DNA from: DATGWF01 sp035299585
GTDB taxonomy: Bacteria > Actinomycetota > Actinomycetes > Actinomycetales > Microbacteriaceae
Direction: 5' to 3'
DNA length: 39,330 nucleotides
Assembly (NCBI GenBank): GCA_035299585.1
Contig: DATGWF010000052.1
Span: 1-39,330, forward strand
Shown here piece by piece: positions 16,616-24,248 of the stretch. The position numbers were made by a program, and so were the translations under genes. Within the stretch, counting starts at the first letter, position 1. Every line of letters begins with the position of its first letter. Under the pieces are notes generated by a model that saw only the letters and a list, made by a program, of their open reading frames with translations, made no database searches and was not told the origin of the DNA.

Positions 16616-16641
16616 AACGGCCCCGCCGAAGCGGAGCCGTT
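16616..16641 (-). terminator. Rho-independent terminator of rpsT
   Basis: On the minus strand an 11-bp stem (one G-T pair) closes a TTCG tetraloop and runs into TT followed by CG. It begins 15 bases after the rpsT stop. Few U residues follow, but the GC-rich stem with UUCG loop is typical of high-GC terminators. On the plus strand it may also slow transcription leaving holA. Confidence 0.75.
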
Positions 16642-16656
16642 CACGTTACGAGCTAT

Positions 16657-16917
16657 TTAGAGTGCAGCAACCTTGCGAGCGATAGCCGACTTGCGGTTCG
16701 CAGCCTGGTTCTTGTGCACGACACCCTTCGAAACAGCCTTGTCGAGCTTGCGACCGGCGTTCTTCAGGGCGGCCTCAGCCTTCGCCTTGTCGCCGGTGGC
16801 GATGGCTTCGCGAGTGGCACGGACAGCGGTCTTCAGCTCGCTCTTGACGGCGAGGTTACGCTGACGGGCCTTCTCGTTGGTGAGGATGCGCTTCTTTTGC
16901 GACTTGATGTTTGCCAA
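16657..16917 (-). CDS. rpsT: 30S ribosomal protein S20
   Basis: These 86 residues are the complete, strongly basic S20 protein, which binds 16S rRNA early in 30S assembly. It starts ANIKSQKKRILTNEKARQRN after the initiator and ends in NRKSAIARKVAAL. The start codon is TTG at 16917; no ATG or GTG gives the right N-terminus. E. coli rpsT also starts with UUG, and there the weak start takes part in autoregulation, so the rare start may be functional here too. The open frame continues far upstream only as an antisense artefact of lepA. The gene is divergent from lepA and has its own promoter and terminator. Confidence 0.95.
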   Translation of the reverse strand: MANIKSQKKRILTNEKARQRNLAVKSELKTAVRATREAIATGDKAKAEAALKNAGRKLDKAVSKGVVHKNQAANRKSAIARKVAAL

Positions 16918-16978
16918 GACAGAATCTTTCGTTTGATGGATTGTTGAATGCCGACCGGGTAGAGGGGTCCGGGCGGCG

Positions 16979-17006
16979 AATCGTACGAGGTGGGACTCGT
17001 ACGCAA
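16979..17006 (-). promoter_or_regulatory. Candidate rpsT promoter
   Basis: On the minus strand TTGCGT (17006-17001) and TACGAT (16984-16979) are 16 bases apart, about 60 bases before the rpsT start. An 8-bp inverted repeat fills the spacer between them. Confidence 0.5.
16982..17003 (+). repeat. Perfect 8-bp inverted repeat between rpsT and lepA
   Basis: CGTACGAG, six bases, then CTCGTACG. The arms are exact reverse complements, and each contains the palindrome CGTACG. The centre lies 75 bases from each of the two divergent start codons. It sits between the likely -35 and -10 of rpsT, a position suited to a repressor operator; a hairpin in the lepA leader is the alternative. Confidence 0.7.
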
Positions 17007-17067
17007 GCCAAGGGCAAACGATACCAGAATCGCGCCCGCGGCCCAAAGCGTGCGAGAATCGAGGGTC

Positions 17068-18918
17068 ATGTCTCCACGCGCCGTTACTCCGCCGACCCCC
17101 GCGGCAACCGACCCGTCGGTGATCCGAAACTTCTGCATCATTGCGCACATCGATCACGGCAAGTCCACGCTCGCCGATCGAATGCTGCAAATCACGGGCA
17201 TCGTGTCCGACCGTGACATGCGCGCGCAATACCTCGACCGCATGGATATCGAGCGCGAACGCGGCATCACCATCAAGAGCCAAGCGGTGCGCATGCCGTG
17301 GGAAGTAGACGGTGTCGGCTACGCCCTCAACATGATTGACACGCCCGGGCACGTTGACTTCTCGTACGAGGTGTCTCGATCGCTCGCCGCCTGCGAGGGT
17401 GCCATCTTGCTCGTCGATGCCGCGCAGGGCATTGAGGCGCAAACCCTCGCCAACCTCTACTTGGCGCTCGAAAACGACCTCGAAATCATCCCGGTGCTCA
17501 ACAAGATTGACCTCCCGGCGGCCGATCCCGAGAAGTACGCGCGCGAACTTGCCGATCTGATCGGTGGCAAGCCGGAAGACGTCATGCGGGTCTCCGGCAA
17601 GACCGGGCTCGGCGTCGAGGAACTCCTCGACCGTGTCGTCGAGCGAATCCCTGCGCCGGTCGGCGTGGCCGACGCGCCGGCCCGCGCCATGATCTTCGAC
17701 TCCGTTTACGACTCCTACCGCGGCGTCGTGACCTATGTTCGCGTCATCGACGGCCAACTGCAGCCGCGTGAACGCATCCAGATGATGTCCACCAAGGCCA
17801 CCCACGAAATCCTCGAGATCGGTGTGAGTGCGCCCGAACCGCAGCCCAGCAAGGGGCTTGCGGTCGGCGAGGTCGGCTACATCATCACCGGAGTGAAAGA
17901 TGTGCGTCAGTCGAAGGTGGGCGACACCATCACCAATGCGCAGAAGCCCGCGACTGAAGCGCTTGCCGGATATGTCGAGCCGAAGCCGATGGTGTTCTCG
18001 GGCCTGTACCCGATCGATGGCAGCGACTATCCCGAGCTCCGAGAGGCCCTCGACAAGCTCAAACTCTCCGATGCGGCACTCGTCTACGAGCCGGAGACCT
18101 CCGTCGCACTCGGTTTCGGATTCCGCTGTGGCTTCCTCGGGCTCTTGCACCTGGAGATCATCAGTGAACGCCTGCTGCGGGAGTTCGGTCTCGATCTCAT
18201 CGCCACCGCGCCGTCTGTGATCTACGAGGTGACCACCGACGACAAGAAGACCATCACCGTCACCAACCCGAGCGAATTCCCCGGCGGCAAAATCGCTGAG
18301 GTTCGTGAACCCGTGGTGAAGGCAGCCATCCTGGCGCCCAAGGACTACGTCGGCACCATCATGGAGCTCTGCCAGAGCCGCCGCGGCAGCCTGCTCGGCA
18401 TGGACTACCTTGGCGAAGACCGCGTCGAGATTCGATACACCATTCCGCTCGGCGAAATCGTGTTCGACTTCTTCGATCAGCTGAAGTCCAAAACGGCCGG
18501 CTACGCCTCGCTCGACTACGAGCCGGCTGGCGACCAAGCCGCCGACCTCGTCAAGGTCGACATCCTCTTGCAGGGAGACACCGTGGACGCATTCAGCGCC
18601 ATCGTGCACCGCGACAAGGCGTACGCCTACGGCGTCATGATGACCGGCCGTTTGCGTGAGCTGATTCCGCGGCAGCAGTTTGAAGTGCCAATCCAGGCGG
18701 CCATCGGTGCGCGCATTATCGCTCGCGAGAGCATTCGGGCAATGCGCAAGGACGTCCTCGCCAAGTGTTACGGCGGCGACATCACCCGAAAGCGCAAGCT
18801 CCTCGAGAAGCAAAAAGAGGGCAAGAAGCGCATGAAGATGGTCGGACGCGTTGAGGTCCCGCAGGAGGCGTTCATTGCGGCGCTCTCGGGCGACGTCGAA
18901 AAGAAGGACAAGAAGTGA
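17068..18918 (+). CDS. lepA: Elongation factor 4 (LepA)
   Basis: This 616-residue translational GTPase is of the normal length for the family. The G domain is at the N-terminus: G1 AHIDHGKST near residue 25, the switch region ERERGITIKSQ, G3 DTPGH near 93, and G4 NKID near 145. EF-G-like domains follow, then the LepA-specific C-terminal domain with CYGGDITRKRKLLEKQKEGK. LepA acts on ribosomes, promoting back-translocation or 30S biogenesis depending on the study. The ATG at 17068 has GAGGG just upstream; a longer frame begins at 16990, inside the promoter region. The DUF1990 gene overlaps its stop by GTGA. Confidence 0.95.
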   Translation: MSPRAVTPPTPAATDPSVIRNFCIIAHIDHGKSTLADRMLQITGIVSDRDMRAQYLDRMDIERERGITIKSQAVRMPWEVDGVGYALNMIDTPGHVDFSYEVSRSLAACEGAILLVDAAQGIEAQTLANLYLALENDLEIIPVLNKIDLPAADPEKYARELADLIGGKPEDVMRVSGKTGLGVEELLDRVVERIPAPVGVADAPARAMIFDSVYDSYRGVVTYVRVIDGQLQPRERIQMMSTKATHEILEIGVSAPEPQPSKGLAVGEVGYIITGVKDVRQSKVGDTITNAQKPATEALAGYVEPKPMVFSGLYPIDGSDYPELREALDKLKLSDAALVYEPETSVALGFGFRCGFLGLLHLEIISERLLREFGLDLIATAPSVIYEVTTDDKKTITVTNPSEFPGGKIAEVREPVVKAAILAPKDYVGTIMELCQSRRGSLLGMDYLGEDRVEIRYTIPLGEIVFDFFDQLKSKTAGYASLDYEPAGDQAADLVKVDILLQGDTVDAFSAIVHRDKAYAYGVMMTGRLRELIPRQQFEVPIQAAIGARIIARESIRAMRKDVLAKCYGGDITRKRKLLEKQKEGKKRMKMVGRVEVPQEAFIAALSGDVEKKDKK

Positions 18919-19595
18919 GCGCTCGGCGTTCGAACTTCAATGCCCGCCCGGTGAGTTATGGAGCCGTTGGGGCGTCACTCGCGACCGATCTTTTGCGGTT
19001 CCCGCCGCGTGGCTTTTGGGTGGGGGAGCATTCGGCTCGCCTCGGCACCGGTCGGGAACGCTTCGAAGCTGCCCGCGAAAGCATGTGGCAGTGGGCTATT
19101 CACGTGAACTCGGGGCTCGAGATTCTGGACATCGTTGCCGGAAGTGAGGGAGGCTATCGCGGCCTCAACCAACGCGCCGAACGGGAAGACCTCGATCCAA
19201 ACGAGGTGCTGTTTACCCCGCAGGGCTACCCGTATGTCAACCCGGGCGCGACCATCTCGCAACGATTCACGTTCTGGCGCTGGAGCTTCGACCTGCCGGC
19301 TCGGGTGGTCCTGCTCATCGACGAAGAAAACCGTGCCGGATATGCCCTCGGTTCGCTTGACGGCCACCCGTACGTTGGCGAGCAGGCGTTCGTGCTCGAC
19401 CTGCGCGATGACGATTCTGTCTGGCTTACGGTCCGGCAGTTGGGCCAACCGGCCAACCCACAGTTGCGCTGGTTTGGGCCGCTGTTTCACTGGCAACAGG
19501 TACAGATCACCAAGCGTTACCTGCGCGCACTGCACCCGACCGCGCCGGCACTCGTCGAGACGGCCGAGCCGAGTGACGCGAGCGGCGAGAGCTAA
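18915..19595 (+). CDS. DUF1990 family protein
   Basis: This 226-residue protein contains the DUF1990 pattern. An early YGAVG is followed by FPPRGFWVGEHSARLGTGRERFEAARESMWQW, then a beta-rich middle with DEENRAGYALGSLDGHPYVGEQAF, and a WFGPLFHWQQVQITKRYLRAL segment near the end. The last 20 residues are a variable acidic tail. DUF1990 proteins are common in actinobacteria; their biochemical function is not established to my knowledge. The GTG at 18915 overlaps the lepA stop (GTGA), and hemW starts at its own stop (TAATG), so the three are co-transcribed. Confidence 0.85.
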   Translation: MSARRSNFNARPVSYGAVGASLATDLLRFPPRGFWVGEHSARLGTGRERFEAARESMWQWAIHVNSGLEILDIVAGSEGGYRGLNQRAEREDLDPNEVLFTPQGYPYVNPGATISQRFTFWRWSFDLPARVVLLIDEENRAGYALGSLDGHPYVGEQAFVLDLRDDDSVWLTVRQLGQPANPQLRWFGPLFHWQQVQITKRYLRALHPTAPALVETAEPSDASGES

Positions 19596-20809
19596 TGCCG
19601 GGCGCGCTCCCGGACGGTGAGCCGGTCCCTCCAGGCGGGGCGCTTCCGGATTCGGTCGCCATTGGTGCAGCAGACCGCGGCTGGAGCGCCTACGTGCACG
19701 TCCCGTTTTGCACGGTCCGCTGCGGATACTGCGACTTCAATACCTACACCGCTGACGAGTTGCGCGGCGAGCGTCGCGAAGCATTTGCCAGTCGCATCAC
19801 GGCCGAAATCGCGCTGGCGAAGGCACGTTTGTGCGATGCCGGCGTGCCCGATCGCCGGCTTGACACCGTGTTTTTAGGCGGCGGGACTCCCACACTGTTG
19901 CCGACCGACGATCTCGGCGTCATTCTCGATGAGTTGCGCGGCGCCTGGGGTCTCAGCGATGGTGCCGAAGTCACCGTCGAAGCAAACCCGGACACGGTCA
20001 CCGCTGAATCGATTCGACGTCTGGCAGATGCCGGGGTGACCCGACTCTCCATCGGAATGCAGTCGGCGGTGCCGCACGTGCTCACCACGCTCGACCGCAC
20101 GCACACCCCGAGCCGGGTTGCTGAGGCTGTCGCCGGCGCGAAAGCAGCGGGACTCCAGGTGAGCGTGGACCTCATTTACGGCACTCCAGGGGAGTCCCTG
20201 GAGGATTGGCGAGCAAGCGTTGAAGCTGCGATTGCCCTCGAGCCGGACCACATTTCGGCGTATGCGCTCATTGTTGAGGCTGGAACCAAGATTGCCAGGG
20301 ACATCGCTCGCGGAGTGATTGCCGCTCCCGACGACGACCTGGCTGCCGCCATGTACGAGCTCGCCGATGCGGCCTTTGCTGCCGCCGGGTACGACTGGTA
20401 CGAACTTTCGAACTGGTCGCGCTCACCCGAGACGCGCTCGCGTCACAACCTCGCCTACTGGCTCAGTCAGGACTGGTGGGGTTTCGGGCCGGGCGCGCAC
20501 AGTCACGTCGGTGGTCTGCGCTGGTGGAACGTCAAGCACCCGGCAGCGTACGCCCAGCGGCTCACCTCTGGAGAATCGCCAGCTGCAGCTCGCGAGCACG
20601 TCACCGAGACGGCCGCGCGGCTCGAGCACATGCTGCTTGAGAGCCGTCTTGCTACGGGTGCCTCGCTTGACGGAATCGCTCCGACAACCGTCGCTGAGCT
20701 CATCGGTGATGGACTCATCGATGGCCGTGAGGCACTCCGCGGACGCGCAGTATTGACCCTGCAGGGGCGTCTGCTCGCCGATCGGGTCGCCCAGCGCTTG
20801 ACCGACTAG
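19595..20809 (+). CDS. hemW: Radical SAM haem chaperone HemW-like protein
   Basis: This 404-residue protein has the radical SAM cluster motif CTVRCGYC at about residue 35, giving CxxxCxxC, then GGGTPTLL, EANPDTV and LSIGMQS segments. The C-terminal half carries NWSRSPETRSRHNLAYW and WWGFGPGAHSH, typical of HemW (formerly annotated as oxygen-independent coproporphyrinogen oxidase, HemN-like). HemW proteins bind haem and deliver it. The ATG shares one base with the stop of the DUF1990 gene (TAATG). The stop overlaps the stop of the convergent DUF4870 gene through a shared CTAG. The hemW name follows the CxxxCxxC pattern and the hemW-hrcA-dnaJ context. Confidence 0.9.
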   Translation: MPGALPDGEPVPPGGALPDSVAIGAADRGWSAYVHVPFCTVRCGYCDFNTYTADELRGERREAFASRITAEIALAKARLCDAGVPDRRLDTVFLGGGTPTLLPTDDLGVILDELRGAWGLSDGAEVTVEANPDTVTAESIRRLADAGVTRLSIGMQSAVPHVLTTLDRTHTPSRVAEAVAGAKAAGLQVSVDLIYGTPGESLEDWRASVEAAIALEPDHISAYALIVEAGTKIARDIARGVIAAPDDDLAAAMYELADAAFAAAGYDWYELSNWSRSPETRSRHNLAYWLSQDWWGFGPGAHSHVGGLRWWNVKHPAAYAQRLTSGESPAAAREHVTETAARLEHMLLESRLATGASLDGIAPTTVAELIGDGLIDGREALRGRAVLTLQGRLLADRVAQRLTD

Positions 20810-21180
20810 CGCACAAACTGAATCGTGAGTGGGTATCGGTACGGCTCTCCGCGGTTCGCGGCAATCGCCGCAATAATGCCGAAAATGATGATGAGGATTG
20901 AAGCCGCTATCGGAACCAGCCACATGGTCAGGAATCCAATCAGCACGAGCATGAGTGGAACACTCACGATGACGCTGGCCGCGACGTAGATGAGCATCGA
21001 GATCTGAAAGTTCAGCGCGGTCGCCGCGTGTGCCCGGATGAACGGGCCGCGTTCGCGAAGCACCAGATAGGCAACCAGCGACGGGATGATTCCGAAGAGC
21101 ACTCCACCGATGTGGACCAACGTGGCCCACATGCGTTGGTCGGCGTCGCTCATCTCAACGGTGTTCGGTGTATCAGTCAT
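20806..21180 (-). CDS. DUF4870 membrane protein
   Basis: This 124-residue protein has the DUF4870 layout: an N-terminal DADQRMWATLVHIGG start, three or four membrane helices (about 20-42, 55-75, 80-105), the conserved FIRAHAATALNFQ motif and a YRYPLTIQFVR end. The function is unknown; these are small membrane proteins found widely in bacteria. The ATG at 21180 has a GGAGGA site upstream. It is convergent with hemW, sharing the CTAG that holds both stop codons, and divergent from hrcA. Confidence 0.88.
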   Translation of the reverse strand: MTDTPNTVEMSDADQRMWATLVHIGGVLFGIIPSLVAYLVLRERGPFIRAHAATALNFQISMLIYVAASVIVSVPLMLVLIGFLTMWLVPIAASILIIIFGIIAAIAANRGEPYRYPLTIQFVR

Positions 21181-21252
21181 CGGGTCCTCCTACCCTCGTG
21201 TCTCTAGAATCCCACGTTTTGGTCGCCCCGTTGTGAACTCGAGCGGGTAGAA

Positions 21253-21279
21253 TTGGCACTCAGAGTTCTGGAGTGCCAG
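21253..21279 (+). promoter_or_regulatory. CIRCE operator for HrcA
   Basis: TTGGCACTC, nine bases, GAGTGCCAG. The arms match in eight of nine positions and fit the CIRCE consensus TTAGCACTC-N9-GAGTGCTAA. It overlaps the last base of a TAGAAT -10-like hexamer (21248-21253) and ends 12 bases before the hrcA GTG, so bound HrcA would block transcription start. A Shine-Dalgarno (GGGAGG) starts directly after the right arm. Confidence 0.88.
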
Positions 21280-21291
21280 GGAGGACGTCGA

Positions 21292-22014
21292 GTGGTCAGC
21301 GAACGAAGCCTCGCGATTCTTCGGGCAATAGTCGAGGACTACATTGCCACGAGCGAACCGGTCGGTTCGAAGGCCATTGTTGAGCGTCACGACTTCGGAG
21401 TTTCGGCAGCGACCGTCCGCAACGATATGGCCCTTCTTGAGGACGAAGAACTCATCTCCGCGCCACACACCTCTTCGGGCCGGGTGCCGACCGACAAGGG
21501 GTATCGGGTGTTTGTCGACCAGCTCAGTGAGCTGCGACCGCTTTCGCCCGCGCAACGTCAAGCGATTGAGCGATTCCTTGGTGAATCGGAAGATCCTTCT
21601 CAACTCTTCGCTCGCACGACCCGGGTGCTCTCTCAGCTGACCGGCCAGCTCGCGCTCATCGCCGATCCGAACTCGAACCAGCTCCTGGTGTCGGGCGCAG
21701 CAAACCTCGTGCGCACCGAGAATGATTTCGCCGGACACATTGTGAGCGTTCTTGACGCCATCGACGAGCAGGTCATCGTGTTGCGCCTGCTCGCGGAGAC
21801 GGCGCGTGAGAGTGACGTCGCAGTGAGCATTGGCCGCGAGAACGAACAGTACGGTTTGCACTCCAGCTCGATCGTGTCGGCCGGATTTGGTGAGGCGGGA
21901 GTGCGTCGAGTTGGCGTGCTCGGTCCGACTCGCATGAACTACACCAGCAACATCGTCGCCGTTCGGGCGGTTGCCCGATACCTTTCGCAACTGCTCGGCG
22001 ATCGTTCCAACTGA
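21292..22014 (+). CDS. hrcA: Heat-inducible repressor HrcA, compact form
   Basis: The N-terminal 75 residues are a typical HrcA winged-helix domain (SERSLAILRAIVEDYIATSE, SAATVRNDMALLEDEELI, SSGRVPTDKGYRVFVD). The C-terminal 110 residues also match HrcA (SGAANLV, VLDAIDEQVIVLRLL, IGREN, SSSIVSAGF, GVLGPTRMNY). The total is only 240 residues, against about 330-350 usually. The missing part lies between about residues 123 and 131, where other HrcA proteins have the rest of the GAF-like domain and the inserted dimerisation domain. The reading frame is intact, so this is an in-frame loss rather than a frameshift. The GTG at 21292 has GGGAGG 7 bases upstream. HrcA binds CIRCE and represses its own operon. 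Confidence 0.9.
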   Translation: MVSERSLAILRAIVEDYIATSEPVGSKAIVERHDFGVSAATVRNDMALLEDEELISAPHTSSGRVPTDKGYRVFVDQLSELRPLSPAQRQAIERFLGESEDPSQLFARTTRVLSQLTGQLALIADPNSNQLLVSGAANLVRTENDFAGHIVSVLDAIDEQVIVLRLLAETARESDVAVSIGRENEQYGLHSSSIVSAGFGEAGVRRVGVLGPTRMNYTSNIVAVRAVARYLSQLLGDRSN

Positions 22015-22024
22015 GAGGATCAGC

Positions 22025-23131
22025 GTGGCTGACCACTATGAGGTGCTTGGCGTCGCTCGCGACGCGAGCGCCGACGACATCAAGAAGGCGTACCGACGTC
22101 TCGCCCGAGAACTGCACCCTGATGTCAATCCTTCGCCAGACGCCGCAGAGCGATTCAAAGAGGTCACTCACGCCTACGACGTGTTGAGCGACCCGGAGTC
22201 GCGGCAGCGATACGACCTCGGCGATGCGGGCGGCTTCAGCGGCGGTTTCGGTGGGGCCGGATTCGGTGGTTTCGGCGACATATTCGACACCTTCTTTGGT
22301 GGTGGTGCCGCTCAGGGTCCGCGGTCTCGCGCAGAGCGCGGCGACGACGCGCTCCTGCACGTTGACGTGTCGCTCGCTGACGTGATGTTCGGCGCTCACA
22401 CCGAAGTAACGGTCAACACCGCCGTGTTGTGCGAAACCTGCAAGGGAACGTGCTGCGCGCCGGGGAGCGCGCCGGTGCGCTGCGACGTGTGCGGCGGTTC
22501 GGGAAGTTTGCGCCGACAAGTGCGTTCGATTTTGGGGAACGTCGTCACCTCCCAGCCGTGCGGCTCCTGTCGCGGTTACGGGACGATTCTCCCGGCTCCG
22601 TGTGTCACCTGCCAGGGCCACGGTCGCATTCGCGCGACCCGCGATATCGACGTCGACGTTCCCGCGGGCGTCGAGACGGGCATGCGCATCAAGCTGTCCG
22701 GCGCCGGTGAGGCGGGCGAGGCCGGCGGACCGAACGGCGACCTCTACCTCGAAATCCGTGTCCGCCATGACGACACCTTCAGCCGCGCCGGCGACGACCT
22801 GCTCGCGACGCTCGAGGTGCCAATGGCGACCGCGATTCTGGGTGGAAGCGTGCGCGTTGACGGGCTCGATGGCCCGGTCGACATCGACATTGCACCCGGA
22901 TCGAACACCGGTGACGTCTGCACCGTCAAGGGTCGCGGCTTGACGGCGCTTCGCCAAGACAAGCGCGGTGATTTGCGCGTGGCGATGCACGTGCAGATGC
23001 CGAGCAAGCTCTCGAGCAAAGAGCGCGCCATCATTGAGCAGTTCGCGGCGATGCATAAAGCGCCGGCGCCGCGCCTGGCGACCTTCCAGCAGGGCATCTT
23101 CTCGAAGCTCCGCGATCGGTTCTTTGGGTAA
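22025..23131 (+). CDS. dnaJ: Chaperone DnaJ
   Basis: This 368-residue class A J-protein has a J domain with HPD at about residue 34, a Gly/Phe-rich region (about 70-100), and a zinc domain with four CxxCxG repeats (CETCKGTC, CDVCGGSG, CGSCRGYG, CVTCQGHG). Two C-terminal beta domains follow. The first zinc motif ends in Cys instead of the usual Gly. DnaJ stimulates the DnaK ATPase; dnaK is not in this window. This copy, next to hrcA, corresponds to the DnaJ2 type of actinobacteria. The start is GTG at 22025 with GAGAGGAT upstream, 10 bases after hrcA. It is presumably repressed by HrcA through the upstream CIRCE. Confidence 0.94.
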   Translation: MADHYEVLGVARDASADDIKKAYRRLARELHPDVNPSPDAAERFKEVTHAYDVLSDPESRQRYDLGDAGGFSGGFGGAGFGGFGDIFDTFFGGGAAQGPRSRAERGDDALLHVDVSLADVMFGAHTEVTVNTAVLCETCKGTCCAPGSAPVRCDVCGGSGSLRRQVRSILGNVVTSQPCGSCRGYGTILPAPCVTCQGHGRIRATRDIDVDVPAGVETGMRIKLSGAGEAGEAGGPNGDLYLEIRVRHDDTFSRAGDDLLATLEVPMATAILGGSVRVDGLDGPVDIDIAPGSNTGDVCTVKGRGLTALRQDKRGDLRVAMHVQMPSKLSSKERAIIEQFAAMHKAPAPRLATFQQGIFSKLRDRFFG

Positions 23132-23904
23132 TGGCACACCAGTTCTTCTCAGCCGCGCTCGGCGAGGCAACCGCGGGCGGCCTCGTCGAACTCACCGGTA
23201 CCGAAGCCAAGCACGCTGCAACCGTTAGTCGTGTTCGCGTGGGCGAACAGCTGCGCGTGAGCGACGGGCACGGAGTGGTGGTCGTTGGTTCGGTCGAAGC
23301 CGCGAGCGGGTCCTCAGTGGTCGTTCGGGTCGCGTATCGCCTCGACGTCCCGGCGGCGTCGCCACGCTTGACGCTCGTGCAGGCGCTCGCCAAGGGTGAC
23401 CGCGATGAGCTCGCAGTGCAGGCAGCGACCGAGCTGGGCGTCGACGCGGTCATCCCGTGGGCGGCCGGTCGAAGCGTGTCTCGCTGGGACGAGTCCAAGG
23501 CGATCAAGGGCCGCGCCCGCTGGCAAAGCATCGTCGACGAAGCCTCCAAACAGTCGCTCCGCGCATGGACGCCGGCGGTCGCGCCGATTCACCGGACGAA
23601 GGAGCTCGCCGAGCTCGCAGCGGCAGGAGCACGCATCCTGGTATGTGTGCCGAACGCGCCCCACAGCGTCGCGGATGTTCCCCTTGACGGGCGTGACATC
23701 GCCCTCGTGATCGGCCCCGAGGGTGGAATCGAACCGGCAGAAATCGACACTCTCGTCGCCGCCGGAGCGGAGGTGGTTCGACTCGGATCCGAGGTGTTGC
23801 GCACGTCAACCGCTGGGCCGGCAGCCATCGCTGTGCTGGCAAGTCGGCTCGGTCGGTGGGCAACCGATGTCGGTTCAGACGAGCGCACTACGATGAAGCC
23901 ATGA
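23131..23904 (+). CDS. rsmE: 16S rRNA (uracil1498-N3)-methyltransferase RsmE
   Basis: This 257-residue SPOUT-type methyltransferase has an N-terminal PUA-like beta domain (GTEAKHAATVSRVRVGEQL) and the trefoil-knot SAM site at the C-terminus (LVIGPEGGIEPAEID and LGSEVLRTSTAGPAAIAVL). Between them QALAKGDRDELAVQAATELGVDAVIPW is typical of the family. It methylates U1498 of 16S rRNA in the 30S subunit. The ATG shares a base with the dnaJ stop (TAATG), and the HIT gene overlaps its end (ATGA). Confidence 0.94.
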   Translation: MAHQFFSAALGEATAGGLVELTGTEAKHAATVSRVRVGEQLRVSDGHGVVVVGSVEAASGSSVVVRVAYRLDVPAASPRLTLVQALAKGDRDELAVQAATELGVDAVIPWAAGRSVSRWDESKAIKGRARWQSIVDEASKQSLRAWTPAVAPIHRTKELAELAAAGARILVCVPNAPHSVADVPLDGRDIALVIGPEGGIEPAEIDTLVAAGAEVVRLGSEVLRTSTAGPAAIAVLASRLGRWATDVGSDERTTMKP

Positions 23905-24248
23905 CCGAACCGACGATTTTTGAGCGAATTGTTGCCCGGGAGATACCGGCAACCATCGTCGAGGAGACCGAGCGCATCATCGCCTTCGTTGACATCGCGC
24001 CACAAGCCCCGGTTCACGTCGTCGTCACCACCAAGGTCGCGCGCTATCGCACCGTCGTTGAGCTCGCCGAAGCAGAGCCCGAGCTCCTCGCCGAACTCGT
24101 CGCCGTCGCCCGACGTGTTGCAAGCACGCACGCCAATGGGGAGTTCCGTCTCATATTCAACTCGGGTGCGAGCGCCGGTCAGACGGTGTTCCACGTGCAC
24201 GCCCACGTGCTCGCCGGTGGACTTGAGGAGCGTGCACTTGTCGGATAA
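23901..24248 (+). CDS. HIT family nucleotide-binding protein
   Basis: These 115 residues have the histidine-triad signature HVHAHVL near residue 99, within QTVFHVHAHVLAGG. Upstream are the standard IFERIVAREIPATIVEET and FVDIAPQAPVHVVV segments. HIT proteins of this branch (HinT-like) hydrolyse purine nucleotide phosphoramidates. The ATG at 23901 overlaps the rsmE stop (ATGA); an in-frame longer start inside rsmE is unlikely. phoH begins 11 bases before its stop. Confidence 0.92.
   Translation: MTEPTIFERIVAREIPATIVEETERIIAFVDIAPQAPVHVVVTTKVARYRTVVELAEAEPELLAELVAVARRVASTHANGEFRLIFNSGASAGQTVFHVHAHVLAGGLEERALVG

Noticed and set aside
16657..18813. A very long minus-strand frame (718 codons) covering lepA
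   Set aside because: Only the last 87 codons are rpsT. The rest is the antisense frame of lepA, whose motifs are unmistakable on the plus strand.
21773..23170. A 465-codon minus-strand frame opposite hrcA and dnaJ
   Set aside because: It is antisense to two clear housekeeping genes and shows no family pattern.
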